Shown one piece after another: positions 8,131 to 16,807 of a stretch of 42,669 nt of DNA. This stretch comes from an uncultured Bacillota bacterium (GTDB lineage Bacteria > Bacillota_I > Bacilli_A > Izemoplasmatales > UBA1188): the NCBI GenBank assembly GCA_937907585.1, contig CALCVH010000085.1:1-42669 (forward strand), in the 5' to 3' direction. The number at the start of each line of letters is the position of its first letter. The stretch's first letter is position 1. Made by a program: the position numbers and the translations under genes. The notes under the pieces were generated by a model, which was given only the letters and a program-made list of their open reading frames with translations, searched no databases and was not told the DNA's origin.

Positions 8131-9173
8131 AGAAGCTACTTGTTCTTTTTATTTTTTTATTTCTTATTGTATTATCATCATGCGCTAATAAGCTAAATCC
8201 TTATACAAAAACATTTTTTGTTTTTTCTACTGAAGTGAATATCACTATTTATGATAAGGATAAAAAACATGCGGAAGAATCTTTGAAATACGCCAATGAA
8301 ATCTTATCAATCTATAACAAGTTATGCGATAGATATACTGATTATTCTAATACATTAGGTGTTTATTATTTAAATAAAAACGCTGGTGAAACTATAAAAA
8401 TAGATCCTAGATTATATGATTTATTAAAATATTCAGTAGCGAATAGTCAGAATATCTTAAATAGTGATAATAAACCTGTATTTAGTATAGGAATTGGCAA
8501 AGTATCAGATATATATCATGATTTATTTGAAAATCATAATAAAGAAACAATCGAACATATAGATATTAATACTGATATAAATACAACTACTGATTCATCT
8601 TTAATAGAGTTTCTAGATGATAATTACGTTAAAATACCAAATGGTATGTCAGTTGATTTAGGTGGTGTAGCGAAAGGGTACGCTATTAATATTTTAAAAG
8701 AATATTATAATCAAAATGATATTAAATATGTGATGGATGCGGGTAATTCATCAATCGTTACAAACTATGGAAACCCATCAAGAAAAAATAGCGTATATAA
8801 AATTGGCTTAAGAAATCCTGAACTAAATAAAAATGATTCAGTATTTGGAATTCTTGATTTAGATTTAAATGTAGTAGCATCTACTACTGCATATTATCAA
8901 AAATATTTTATTATGGATAATACAATTTATTCTAGTATTTTAGATCCATACACATATAAACCAGTAGATACTGATATCTTATCTATAACAGTTTTATCTT
9001 TTAACGCATCAATTGGAGATATATTATCCACATCTTTATATATGATTGGATATGATGAAGCAATCAAATATGATATAGAAAATGACGATATATCTCTTAT
9101 CATATATAAAAATGATGGGTCTATATATGTATCAGAAACACTCTTAAGCAATAATAAATTTCAATATAAATAG
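8127..9173 (+). CDS. apbE: FAD:protein FMN transferase (ApbE), lipoprotein
   Basis: A 348-residue lipoprotein: the signal peptide ends in LSSC (lipidated Cys19). ApbE family blocks follow: an N-terminal TEVNITIYD strand, VSIGIGKVSD-like segments, SVDLGGVAKGYAIN (about 172-185), YVMDAGNSSIV and the C-terminal ASIGDILSTSLYMIGYDEA carrying the Mg-binding Asp and Ser/Thr. The enzyme attaches FMN from FAD to a threonine of target flavoproteins such as Rnf/Nqr subunits or extracellular flavoproteins, outside the membrane. GAGGAGG precedes the start, which overlaps the IMPACT gene. No obvious flavoprotein target is encoded in this window apart from the nitroreductase, which binds FMN non-covalently. 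Confidence 0.9.
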   Translation: MKKLLVLFIFLFLIVLSSCANKLNPYTKTFFVFSTEVNITIYDKDKKHAEESLKYANEILSIYNKLCDRYTDYSNTLGVYYLNKNAGETIKIDPRLYDLLKYSVANSQNILNSDNKPVFSIGIGKVSDIYHDLFENHNKETIEHIDINTDINTTTDSSLIEFLDDNYVKIPNGMSVDLGGVAKGYAINILKEYYNQNDIKYVMDAGNSSIVTNYGNPSRKNSVYKIGLRNPELNKNDSVFGILDLDLNVVASTTAYYQKYFIMDNTIYSSILDPYTYKPVDTDILSITVLSFNASIGDILSTSLYMIGYDEAIKYDIENDDISLIIYKNDGSIYVSETLLSNNKFQYK

Positions 9174-9222
9174 AAATTTTTTTAACAATATTCGATTTTG
9201 TATTTCATAAATATTTGTGATT

Positions 9223-9231
9223 TGTTATAAT
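9223..9231 (+). promoter_or_regulatory. Extended -10 promoter of LURP-one-like gene
   Basis: TGTTATAAT lies 35 bases before ATG 9267, leaving about 29 bases of leader that include the GGGGGAT ribosome site. There is no clear -35 hexamer. Confidence 0.5.
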
Positions 9232-9266
9232 AACTTTGATTTAGATAAAAATTGGGGGATGGATAT

Positions 9267-9785
9267 ATGAAACTAAAGATTAAAAACAAATGGATTTCAT
9301 TCGGTGGTTCTTCTTATATTACAGATATGGAGGACAATAAAGTTTTTGAAGTAAAAGGAAAAGTATTCACTTTTACTAAAAAGAAATTTTTCTATGATTT
9401 AGATGGCAATCTATTATTCATTATCAGAAACAAATTTTGGAGACTCTTTACTAGAAGAGCGTTTGTAATGGATAAAGATCAAAACATCATCTGTAGAATC
9501 AGCAAGAAATGGCTATCACTCAGAAGCAAGTTCACAGTTGATATGTACAAAGATGAACTAGTAATTGATGGAAATATTCTTGATTTCAACTTCAGTATTA
9601 CTAAAAATGGTAAAGAAATCGGACATTTATCAAGAAAGATTTCATTAAGAGATTCATTTGAGTTAGATATATGGGATGATTCAGATGCATCATTCTTATG
9701 TGCACTTGTAATCGCAATGGACTGCATATTAGATAGAAGAAACGAAGAAGATTCTAGCGTATCATTCTCATCTAGCAGCAATTAA
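9267..9785 (+). CDS. LURP-one-related (DUF567/Tubby-like) protein
   Basis: A 172-residue soluble protein. It shows the repeated pattern of LURP-one-related proteins: short strands such as SYITDMEDNKVFEVKGK, FYDLDGNLLFIIR and FVMDKDQNIICRISKK, each a beta hairpin with D-x-x-G/N turns, ending in a hydrophobic helix (LCALVIAMDCILD) that packs inside the 12-stranded Tubby-like barrel. The bacterial family function is unknown; some members bind lipids in eukaryotes. ATG 9267 is chosen because GGGGGATGG precedes it; the frame is open further back to a TTG at 9252. The C-terminus ends in a serine-rich tail. It has its own promoter and terminator. Confidence 0.72.
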   Translation: MKLKIKNKWISFGGSSYITDMEDNKVFEVKGKVFTFTKKKFFYDLDGNLLFIIRNKFWRLFTRRAFVMDKDQNIICRISKKWLSLRSKFTVDMYKDELVIDGNILDFNFSITKNGKEIGHLSRKISLRDSFELDIWDDSDASFLCALVIAMDCILDRRNEEDSSVSFSSSSN

Positions 9786-9804
9786 CCGTTCTTAGATATT
9801 TTAT

Positions 9805-9832
9805 AAAAAGAGGCAGATTCTGTCTCTTTTTT
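9805..9832 (+). terminator. Rho-independent terminator after LURP-one gene
   Basis: A hairpin with AAAAGAG(G)CA pairing to TGTCTCTTTT is followed by a T run, 20 bases after the stop codon. Confidence 0.75.
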
Positions 9833-9917
9833 GATGCTCATAAATGTTATTAATTATTTGAATAGCAATGTTGAAAAAGATGATAAGGCCAGTCAAAAAT
9901 TACTTTTATTAAATTAG

Positions 9918-10082
9918 TTATTCTGATTGCCTTTTGTTTATTAGCGTTACAATTAGATAATAATCTTTCAAAGAGAGATGATTGAATTTGTCTTTTAAGT
10001 TCTCTAACACTCCATTAAGCATTAACGCATTCCTTTTCATAAAACGCTCATCTATCTTTATCATTAATCGCCAATAGTTCAC
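9918..10082 (-). pseudogene. Possible relic ORF (about 54 codons)
   Basis: The minus strand is open from GTG 10082 (or ATG 10064) to TAA 9918. The translation has a protein-like composition, with segments NYWRLMIKIDERFMKRN and LKDKFNHLSLKDYYLIV. There is no ribosome site, and an in-frame stop lies just upstream. I do not recognise it. It may be a leftover of a longer gene or of an insertion sequence, or it may be chance. It occupies most of an otherwise gene-free stretch of about 410 bases. Confidence 0.2.
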
Positions 10083-10102
10083 AATAATGTGTCCATGTCA
10101 AT

Positions 10103-10123
10103 TGTCCAGTCAGTGATTGGACA
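10103..10123. repeat. 21-bp near-perfect palindrome
   Basis: TGTCCA-x-TCA-x-TGA-x-TGGACA pairs at 9 of 10 positions around a central G. Plus-strand sequence after it runs CTTTGATTTTTT, so it could act as a terminator; it could also be an operator or the end of a lost mobile element. A related GTGTCCA lies 12 bases to its left. No gene on either side explains it. Confidence 0.4.
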
Positions 10124-10245
10124 CTTTGATTTTTTATAATTAATTAACTGCTCCAAATGTTACTATAGCATATATATCATTCAAGTAATGGATTCTAGCA
10201 ATTCTATAATGATAGTCTATTATAAACAATTTTGTTTTAATATGG

Positions 10246-12555
10246 TTATTTTATTTCTTTATCTATTAATCCTAATGATTCATTTTTCAATACTATTTTC
10301 TTGTTGTTTATTAAAGAATCTATAATCATCTTCTTTTCATCATTACTAAATTCTCTAATATCAACTAATGATAAATTATTAATTTCATTACTTATATTTA
10401 TAGGATTATTAGATAACATTTCAAATGCGCAAAGAGATTGAACGTATCTTCTTAAATTCATTTTATCTATAGATAATCTTGAATCATAACTACAATTTTC
10501 ACATGTATTATTATTTACAGTTTTATATGGACAGTGCGCAAAATTCATAAGCGTATTATATCCAATCTTATATGCGTAAACATTATTTAATTCATTATAT
10601 ATTTCTCTATTAGTTTCTATAGATAAAACAATGTTTTCTACGTCGAATTCACTATATGCATTAATAGATATAGTAGAGAATATATTTAGATTATGAGATG
10701 GAATAACCTTTTTATTATTTAATGAATAATATAGACAGGATATATTATTTCCTAACAATAATAAATCACTATATCTATTAAATAATTCATCTATTAGTTT
10801 TAAATCTTTAGTTAGACTAATTAGGGGCTGATTTAAACCAAAGTCATTTATTCCTTTTTCTTTTAGTTTTTCAAATACATTAATTATATTATCTAATGTA
10901 TATGATTGTGGTGAATAGATATAAGTAATAGATTCATTTGGTTTTAATAGATCAATACTTTTATCATCGAATATAACTAGTGTCTTATTATATTTAAAAT
11001 TAGGTATCTTAGTATCTAATTTATCATTAATATATTCATATTTAATATCTTTTTCATTATATTCAATTAACTTATCTTTAAAATTAGAAAAGGCTATTCT
11101 TCTAGCGTTATTGATAACGCTTTTTGGAATAAAAACATCATCTTTATCTATAGTTATATTAGATAGATTAAATCTATCATCATTTAGTCTATCTATTGAT
11201 GATTTTATATCTTCATCAGTTGCGGGGTGATTAGATGCGTGCTCTAAAATAAAATCTGATTCATAATTAATAGATACGTTATCTTTACTAAATGATATAG
11301 ATAGTGGTTCATTTTCTTTAGCTTTTATAGAACATTTTATATCTATCTTTCTAATGTTATTTAATAGTTCACTTTCTCTTTTCGAATTGAGAATTAAATA
11401 AATATCACTATTCTTTTCTAAATAGTGTTTAGAATAGACTATATATCTATTATTGCCTAGAACATTTATGTTTCCTACACCTAATGAACAGATTTCTTTA
11501 TCATCCTTTATTATCTTTAATCCATCACCAGACGATAAATTATGATTAGATTCTATTAGTATTTCATATATATCTTTAAATTTCCTAGAGTTAATTACTT
11601 TTCCTATTCTAACTCCATGATGATTTTGAAAAGATGTATTCACAATATTATTTGGAGTATTATCATCAAGATAAGAATGATGGATGTATTTTCCTCTAGA
11701 AAAAGCTTCCATCAAGTTATGTTCGATTAATTTATAATCTATATCTTTATTTTCTTCTATTGATTTAATGATAGAGTTATATGCGGTTGTTGCGGTTGCG
11801 ACATATCCAGGGTGTCTCATTCTTCCTTCAATCTTAAATGAATTAACTCCCGCATCCATTAATCTCTTCATTTCATAAATTAATGATTGATCTCTAGCGG
11901 ACAAATAGTATTTCTTATCTTTTGAATTATTCACTGAATATTCATATCTACATAATTGTTTACATCTTCCTCTATTTCCTGATTCACCTAATAAAAAACT
12001 AGATAAATAACAGTTCCCTGAATAAGAAATACAAAGAGCTCCTTGAACAAAATATTCTATTTCAAGATTAGTATTTTCTTTTATTAATTTAATATCTTCT
12101 AAGCGTGTTTCTCTTGCGAGAGTAACTCTAGAAAAACCTAGTTTTTCAATCACCTTCGCTGAATATAAATTGTTTACACCCATCTGAGTAGATGCGTGCA
12201 TCACAATTCCTTTAAAGTTGTTTTTTAATACTCTTGCGACACCTAGATCCTGAACGATAAACGCATCAACTTTAGCGTCTATTGCATATTTGATAGTTTC
12301 TATTAATCTAGAATATTCACTATTTTTAATAATTGTATTAAGTGTTATATAGACTTTTACGTTGTATAAATGAGCTAATTCTACAGCTTCTCTAATATTG
12401 TCTTTATTAAAATTAACTGCGCTTCTTCTAGCGTTAAAATCACTCAAGCCTAGGTATACGGCTTGAGCGTTTGAATTTATCGCAGCTTTTAATGATTCAA
12501 AATCTCCTGATGGAGCTAATACTTCATATTTCATATAAATAGAGAGATTATGCAT
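10246..12555 (-). CDS. Peptidase U32 family protein, long form (RlhA-like)
   Basis: A 769-residue protein. The N-terminal half is a U32 TIM-barrel domain: EVLAPSGDFESLKAAI, AVYLG, VYITLNT, VMHASTQMGV, and the cysteine-rich block GALCISYSGNCYLSS...GRCKQLCR near residues 175-205. The C-terminal half corresponds to the DUF3656-type extension and ends with a CPY-x(7)-C-x(2)-C cluster. Long U32 proteins of this build include RlhA, needed for 5-hydroxycytidine in 23S rRNA; related members hydroxylate tRNA U34 using prephenate. A role in RNA hydroxylation with an Fe-S cluster is therefore likely, not proven. The gene overlaps the stop of the spx-like gene by 8 bases. An alternative start is ATG 12534. 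Confidence 0.75.
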   Translation of the reverse strand: MHNLSIYMKYEVLAPSGDFESLKAAINSNAQAVYLGLSDFNARRSAVNFNKDNIREAVELAHLYNVKVYITLNTIIKNSEYSRLIETIKYAIDAKVDAFIVQDLGVARVLKNNFKGIVMHASTQMGVNNLYSAKVIEKLGFSRVTLARETRLEDIKLIKENTNLEIEYFVQGALCISYSGNCYLSSFLLGESGNRGRCKQLCRYEYSVNNSKDKKYYLSARDQSLIYEMKRLMDAGVNSFKIEGRMRHPGYVATATTAYNSIIKSIEENKDIDYKLIEHNLMEAFSRGKYIHHSYLDDNTPNNIVNTSFQNHHGVRIGKVINSRKFKDIYEILIESNHNLSSGDGLKIIKDDKEICSLGVGNINVLGNNRYIVYSKHYLEKNSDIYLILNSKRESELLNNIRKIDIKCSIKAKENEPLSISFSKDNVSINYESDFILEHASNHPATDEDIKSSIDRLNDDRFNLSNITIDKDDVFIPKSVINNARRIAFSNFKDKLIEYNEKDIKYEYINDKLDTKIPNFKYNKTLVIFDDKSIDLLKPNESITYIYSPQSYTLDNIINVFEKLKEKGINDFGLNQPLISLTKDLKLIDELFNRYSDLLLLGNNISCLYYSLNNKKVIPSHNLNIFSTISINAYSEFDVENIVLSIETNREIYNELNNVYAYKIGYNTLMNFAHCPYKTVNNNTCENCSYDSRLSIDKMNLRRYVQSLCAFEMLSNNPINISNEINNLSLVDIREFSNDEKKMIIDSLINNKKIVLKNESLGLIDKEIK

Positions 12556-13024
12556 CTCTCTCGAATTCTCTTTTTATTTCAGTAACTAAAAGTGATGATG
12601 CATCATGATATTCACATGTTGCGGGATTCTTAGCGGTACATCCATCACATGTAGCTGTATTGAATACTCTTCTTTCTGGTGGAATAAACGCTCTAATATC
12701 ATCAGAGTTATATCCTACTTCCATTAAGCTATTCGCAACTATAATAGGTCTTTTTAAAATAGTTGGATTCTCAATAATGAAATTTACTAGTTCAGATGTT
12801 TTCATTTCATCCATATCTAAATTGTTATCTACATAAGGTTTAGAGCGAGTTGAAATAATATCATCAAAACCATTTAATGAATTCGCAAGCATCCTAAAAA
12901 TATCCTCTTTTGTAAGTTTATCTTTAAGGATGTTGATTTTTGTGTATGGAATTTTTTGATCGTCAAACCATTTAATTGTCTTTCTACAAGATTGACAAGA
13001 TGGTGAAATATATAGATATATCAT
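12548..13024 (-). CDS. spx: Spx/ArsC-family regulator with extra C-terminal Cys/His cluster
   Basis: A 158-residue thioredoxin-fold protein. A CxxC redox switch (SCQSC, Cys10 and Cys13) sits exactly where Spx has it, and the family motif KRPIIV is present near residue 90. Spx binds the alpha subunit of RNA polymerase during disulfide stress. This protein is about 27 residues longer than Spx and carries CDGC-x(6)-CEYH near the C-terminus, which could bind a metal or form a second thiol switch. ATG 13024 is chosen by family alignment. The -10 box is 10 bases upstream and no Shine-Dalgarno sequence is seen. An arsenate-reductase-like role is the alternative. Confidence 0.72.
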   Translation of the reverse strand: MIYLYISPSCQSCRKTIKWFDDQKIPYTKINILKDKLTKEDIFRMLANSLNGFDDIISTRSKPYVDNNLDMDEMKTSELVNFIIENPTILKRPIIVANSLMEVGYNSDDIRAFIPPERRVFNTATCDGCTAKNPATCEYHDASSLLVTEIKREFERDA

Positions 13025-13034
13025 AATTAATTTT

Positions 13035-13043
13035 ATTATAACA
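13035..13043 (-). promoter_or_regulatory. spx-like promoter, extended -10
   Basis: Minus-strand TGTTATAAT ends 10 bases before ATG 13024. The predicted leader is only about 4 bases, again leaving no room for a ribosome site. Confidence 0.55.
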
Positions 13044-13097
13044 CACAAAAAAATAAAATATTATAGTAAAATAATATTGTATTTTGGGAGGAACAAA

Positions 13098-14867
13098 ATG
13101 GAATGGGATTTATCAAATTATTATAAGACTTATGAAGATTTTAAGAACGAACTTAAAAACGCTTTTTCGATTATCGATATAGCTAAAAGCTGTAAAGGTA
13201 AATTAAATGATGAAGAAGTTTTTAGAAAGTATTTAGATCTACAAATAGATGTTGTGGGAAGATATGAGAAACTATATCTATACGCTAACTGTGTTATGGA
13301 TAAAGATAGAAGAAACACAAAAGCTTTATCAGATATGCAGGAAGTTATGCATCTATTTCAAGAATATAGTGAAGCTACTTCTTTCCAAGATTCTGAAATA
13401 CTATCTCTTGGTGAAGAATATGTATTTAATACAATTAAGAAATATGAAGAACTTGGACAGTTTGAATATTATTTAAAAGATTTATTCAGAAGTAAAGAAC
13501 ATTCATCAAGCGAAGCTGAACAAAGAATTATCGCTAACTATTCTCCACTTTCAGGAAGTGGTAGAGACTTATACGCAAGTTTAACTAATGGCGATTATAA
13601 AGAATATAAAATCACTTTAAATGATGGATCGATTGTTGATGTGAATGGTTCTAACTGGACTAAGCTTGTTTCTGACAGCAAGGATCCACTAGAAAGAAAA
13701 AGAATATTTGAAGCTGAATTTAAAAGATATGCAGATTATAAAAATACATACGCATCTATCTATAGCGCTGTATTAAAAGCTGATATCGCTCTAGCTAAGA
13801 GTAAAGGATTTGATAGCGCTCTTGATATGCATCTATATTGGAATAATATTCCTACTTCTTTATATCATAATCTAATCAACATTGCGCATGAAGCTGCGCC
13901 TAGTGTTAAAAAATATTATGAATTAAAAAGAAAAGAATTTGGATTAGATAAGATTCATACATATGATAGATTCTTAGATTTAAGAGTTGATGAAAGTAAT
14001 AAAACATATAGTTATGATGAAGCGAGAGAACTATTCTATAAATCTATTGAAAAATTTGATGATGAATTTAAAGAATTCGCTCATGAAGCAACCAAAGATG
14101 GATATGTTGATGTTATGCCTTCACCTGGCAAGAGAGGAGGAGCTTATTCTAACTCAACTGCGAACACTCATCCATGTATTCTCCTTAATTTCAATGGAAC
14201 ACTTGATTCTTGTTTCACTCTAGCTCATGAAGCAGGCCACTCAACTCACTCATTATTCTCAAATAAATATCAACCTACAATGACACAAGGGTATGTAATA
14301 TTTGTCGCAGAGATCGCATCTACTTTTAATGAACATAATCTTCTTGATTATTTATTGAATAGTGGAACTCTCACTAAGAATGAAAAGATTAGACTAATAC
14401 AAAACGCATTAGATGGAATACTATCTACATTCTATAGACAGACACTATTCGCTGAATATGAGTATCTAGCTCACACTATGGCTGAAAAAGGTGAACCTGT
14501 TACAGAAGAGAGCTTATCAAATATAATGATTAAATTATATGATGAGTATTACGGAATAGATATAAATGATGAAGTATATAAGAAATATGTTTGGGCATAT
14601 ATTCCTCACTTCTTCAATTCTCCATATTATGTATATCAATACGCAACTAGCTATAGCGCTAGTTTAGCGATATATGATAAAGTTAAATCAAATGAGAAAG
14701 ATGCGTTTAAAAACTATTTGAGTTTATTAAAATCAGGTGGATCTGATTATCCAATTGAACTAGTTAAATTAGCTGGTGTAGATTTTACTAAACCAGATTG
14801 TCTAAAAGGCGTAATCAAGAGGTTTGATGAATTATATAGCGCTTTAGAGGAATTATTAAATGAATAA
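13098..14867 (+). CDS. pepF: Oligoendopeptidase F (M3 family)
   Basis: A 589-residue cytoplasmic zinc peptidase. The zinc site is HEAGH at 377-381, with the third ligand supplied by the downstream FxEHNLLDYL helix. The C-terminal part (FYRQTLFAEYEY, WAYIPHFFNSPYYVYQYATSYSA) is typical of PepF. It cuts peptides of roughly 7-17 residues, such as those brought in by the Opp system encoded later in the window. ATG 13098 is preferred to an upstream in-frame start because GGGAGGA lies 5 bases before it. It overlaps the next gene by 8 bases. Confidence 0.93.
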   Translation: MEWDLSNYYKTYEDFKNELKNAFSIIDIAKSCKGKLNDEEVFRKYLDLQIDVVGRYEKLYLYANCVMDKDRRNTKALSDMQEVMHLFQEYSEATSFQDSEILSLGEEYVFNTIKKYEELGQFEYYLKDLFRSKEHSSSEAEQRIIANYSPLSGSGRDLYASLTNGDYKEYKITLNDGSIVDVNGSNWTKLVSDSKDPLERKRIFEAEFKRYADYKNTYASIYSAVLKADIALAKSKGFDSALDMHLYWNNIPTSLYHNLINIAHEAAPSVKKYYELKRKEFGLDKIHTYDRFLDLRVDESNKTYSYDEARELFYKSIEKFDDEFKEFAHEATKDGYVDVMPSPGKRGGAYSNSTANTHPCILLNFNGTLDSCFTLAHEAGHSTHSLFSNKYQPTMTQGYVIFVAEIASTFNEHNLLDYLLNSGTLTKNEKIRLIQNALDGILSTFYRQTLFAEYEYLAHTMAEKGEPVTEESLSNIMIKLYDEYYGIDINDEVYKKYVWAYIPHFFNSPYYVYQYATSYSASLAIYDKVKSNEKDAFKNYLSLLKSGGSDYPIELVKLAGVDFTKPDCLKGVIKRFDELYSALEELLNE

Positions 14868-16545
14868 CCTTTTAGCTTTATTTAACTTATCAGAAATAAC
14901 TCCTACTGTCGTACTATTTTCTATTTTAGGTGGGCTTGGATTATTCCTTTATGGAATGAATTTAATGAGTTCTTCATTAAATAGATTAGCTGGTTCTAAA
15001 CTAAAAACAATTATTAAGAATGCGACAGGCAATATATTTAAAGGCTTTTTAATAGGCATAATAATCACAATCGTAATTCAATCATCAAGCGCTACTACAG
15101 TTATTGTAGTAGGATTAATAAGCGCTGGATTAATTGATTTAAAACACGCTATACCTATAATGGTTGGTGCGCATATAGGAACGACTGTTTTAGCCTATAT
15201 CATTTCATTTGATTTTGTATCTACAATTTGTTTACCACTAATATTTATTGGTGCGTTCATCATATTATTAATCAAAAATAAAAGACTTAAAGTATCTGGA
15301 AATATATTTATGGGTCTAGGATTAATATTCTTTGGACTAGAAATAATGAGCTTAGGCTTTACTTCTTTTGCGGAACAAGATTGGTTCATTAATGTTATGA
15401 ACAAATTAAAAGATAACGCTTTTCTTTCGTTCTTTGCGGGCGTTGTATTAACAGGATTAATTCAATCATCAGGAGCGTTTATCGGTATCGTTCAGGAATT
15501 ATATGTATCTAGTTCATCAATGGCTCTATCAAGCGCTATAGCGCTAGTAATAGGTTCTAATATTGGTACTACTGTTACAGCGTTTATCGCAAGTATAAGC
15601 GGAAATAAAACAGCTAAGGAAGCAGCTTTATCTAACACTATATTAGTTACATTAGGCGCAATATTATTCTTACCATTTATTAGTCCACTTACTAGTTTAT
15701 TCCAACTAATAGAAAATTCTATTTTCCAATCTAGAAGTATGTTCACTATCGCTTTCTTCCACACATTCTTTAATGTAATAAGTAGCGTAATGGCTTTATC
15801 TATTATTAATCTCGTAATAATTTTAGTTAAGAAGATATTACCTGATAAAGAATCTGATCTACTTAAAGCTCAAAAGCTCAATAACGAATTAATTAAAACT
15901 CCATCTTTAGCTTTAGAAAACGTTAAAGCCGCAATACTTGAGATGAATCTAATTGTAAAAAGAATGTATGATTTATCTATTATGTATTTTAATGAAAACA
16001 ATCAAAAATACTATGATGAGATAAACGCTCTTGAAGAAAAGGTAGATTTAGCTGAACATTTAACACATGATTATCTAATGAAGATGACTGAAGGATTACT
16101 TCAAGAAAAAGAATCATATACTCAAACTAAATATGTAGATGTAATAAGAGACTTTGAAAGAATCGCAGATCACGCAGTAAACTTCAGTGAATTCTTATAT
16201 AGATATTATGATGAAAAGATTGTAATGAGCGACTCAATGCATATGGCATTACAAGAATTCTTCGATATAATCGCTACTCAAATAAACGAAACTATAGAAT
16301 CATTCGAAAAGGATGACAAAGAGCTCGCTAAGAAAGTTATTGATAGAGAGAATATAGTCGATAAGATGGAGGAAGAATATAGATTAAATGTTCATTCTTA
16401 TATCACTCCAGGACAGGTTACAAGCCTAGATATTCTATACATTGATATAGTTTCTAACTTAGAAAGAATATCAGACCATACTACTAATATCGCTGAAATG
16501 ATTATAGATCCACATATGATGTCGACTATTGCGCAAGCGAAGTAA
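14860..16545 (+). CDS. Na+/phosphate cotransporter with PhoU-like tail
   Basis: A 561-residue membrane protein of the NptA/YjbB group. Two inverted Na/Pi-cotransporter repeats are visible through their QSS motifs: IQSSSATT near residue 71 and IQSSGAFIG near 206, each within a bundle of helices. From about residue 345 to the end it becomes a soluble four-helix PhoU-like domain (FERIADHAVNFSEF and LERISDHTTNIAEM, two copies of the E-R-I-x-D-H motif). It imports phosphate with sodium, with the PhoU part probably gating it. Translation is coupled to pepF. There is no obvious terminator before the trpS leader. Confidence 0.88.
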   Translation: MNNLLALFNLSEITPTVVLFSILGGLGLFLYGMNLMSSSLNRLAGSKLKTIIKNATGNIFKGFLIGIIITIVIQSSSATTVIVVGLISAGLIDLKHAIPIMVGAHIGTTVLAYIISFDFVSTICLPLIFIGAFIILLIKNKRLKVSGNIFMGLGLIFFGLEIMSLGFTSFAEQDWFINVMNKLKDNAFLSFFAGVVLTGLIQSSGAFIGIVQELYVSSSSMALSSAIALVIGSNIGTTVTAFIASISGNKTAKEAALSNTILVTLGAILFLPFISPLTSLFQLIENSIFQSRSMFTIAFFHTFFNVISSVMALSIINLVIILVKKILPDKESDLLKAQKLNNELIKTPSLALENVKAAILEMNLIVKRMYDLSIMYFNENNQKYYDEINALEEKVDLAEHLTHDYLMKMTEGLLQEKESYTQTKYVDVIRDFERIADHAVNFSEFLYRYYDEKIVMSDSMHMALQEFFDIIATQINETIESFEKDDKELAKKVIDRENIVDKMEEEYRLNVHSYITPGQVTSLDILYIDIVSNLERISDHTTNIAEMIIDPHMMSTIAQAK

Positions 16546-16552
16546 ATATTTA

Positions 16553-16581
16553 TTGAAATATTTAAGAAAGAATAGTATATT
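16553..16581 (+). promoter_or_regulatory. Sigma-A promoter for trpS leader
   Basis: TTGAAA (16553-16558), a 17-base spacer and TATATT (16576-16581). Transcription would start near 16588, just ahead of the T-box structure. Confidence 0.6.
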
Positions 16582-16589
16582 TTAAATAG

Positions 16590-16794
16590 AACGTTTGGAT
16601 AATAATTGATTATTATTAAATGATTATAGAGAGCCCTAAATGGTGGAAAAGGGTATTAGATAATAATATATGTGGGATTATTAGAGTTCGATGGGTGATC
16701 CCTTTATAGATCAATAAGAGCCATATTTGTATGGAATTAAGGTGGTACCGCGGTTATTAAAATCGTCCTTTATATTGGACGATTTTTTATTTTT
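16590..16794 (+). promoter_or_regulatory. T-box riboswitch (tryptophan)
   Basis: The untranslated leader of trpS holds a T-box element that senses uncharged tRNA-Trp. Visible parts are the stem I region (GAGAGCC, then the likely specifier codon TGG at 16673-16675), a following GTTCGATGGGTGATCCC block, the T-box sequence AAGGTGGTACCGCGG (16738-16752), and a competing terminator. AAGG of the T-box can pair with CCTT at 16767-16770 to form the antiterminator. The specifier assignment rests on position and on the downstream gene; the TGG at 16641 is a less likely alternative. Uncharged tRNA-Trp is expected to switch trpS on. Confidence 0.92.
16759..16788 (+). terminator. T-box leader terminator
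   Basis: AAAATCGTCC and GGACGATTTT form a perfect 10-bp stem with an 8-base loop, followed by TT. It is mutually exclusive with the T-box antiterminator because the same CGTCC is used in both. Confidence 0.9.
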
Positions 16795-16807
16795 AAGGAG
16801 GGTAAAA

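Noticed and set aside
13987..14223. Open frame of 78 codons inside pepF on the same strand.
   Set aside because: It is an out-of-phase shadow of the conserved zinc peptidase region and has no start context.
16727..16807. In-frame extension upstream of trpS.
   Set aside because: It translates the T-box and terminator; the conserved protein starts at 16808 with a strong ribosome site.
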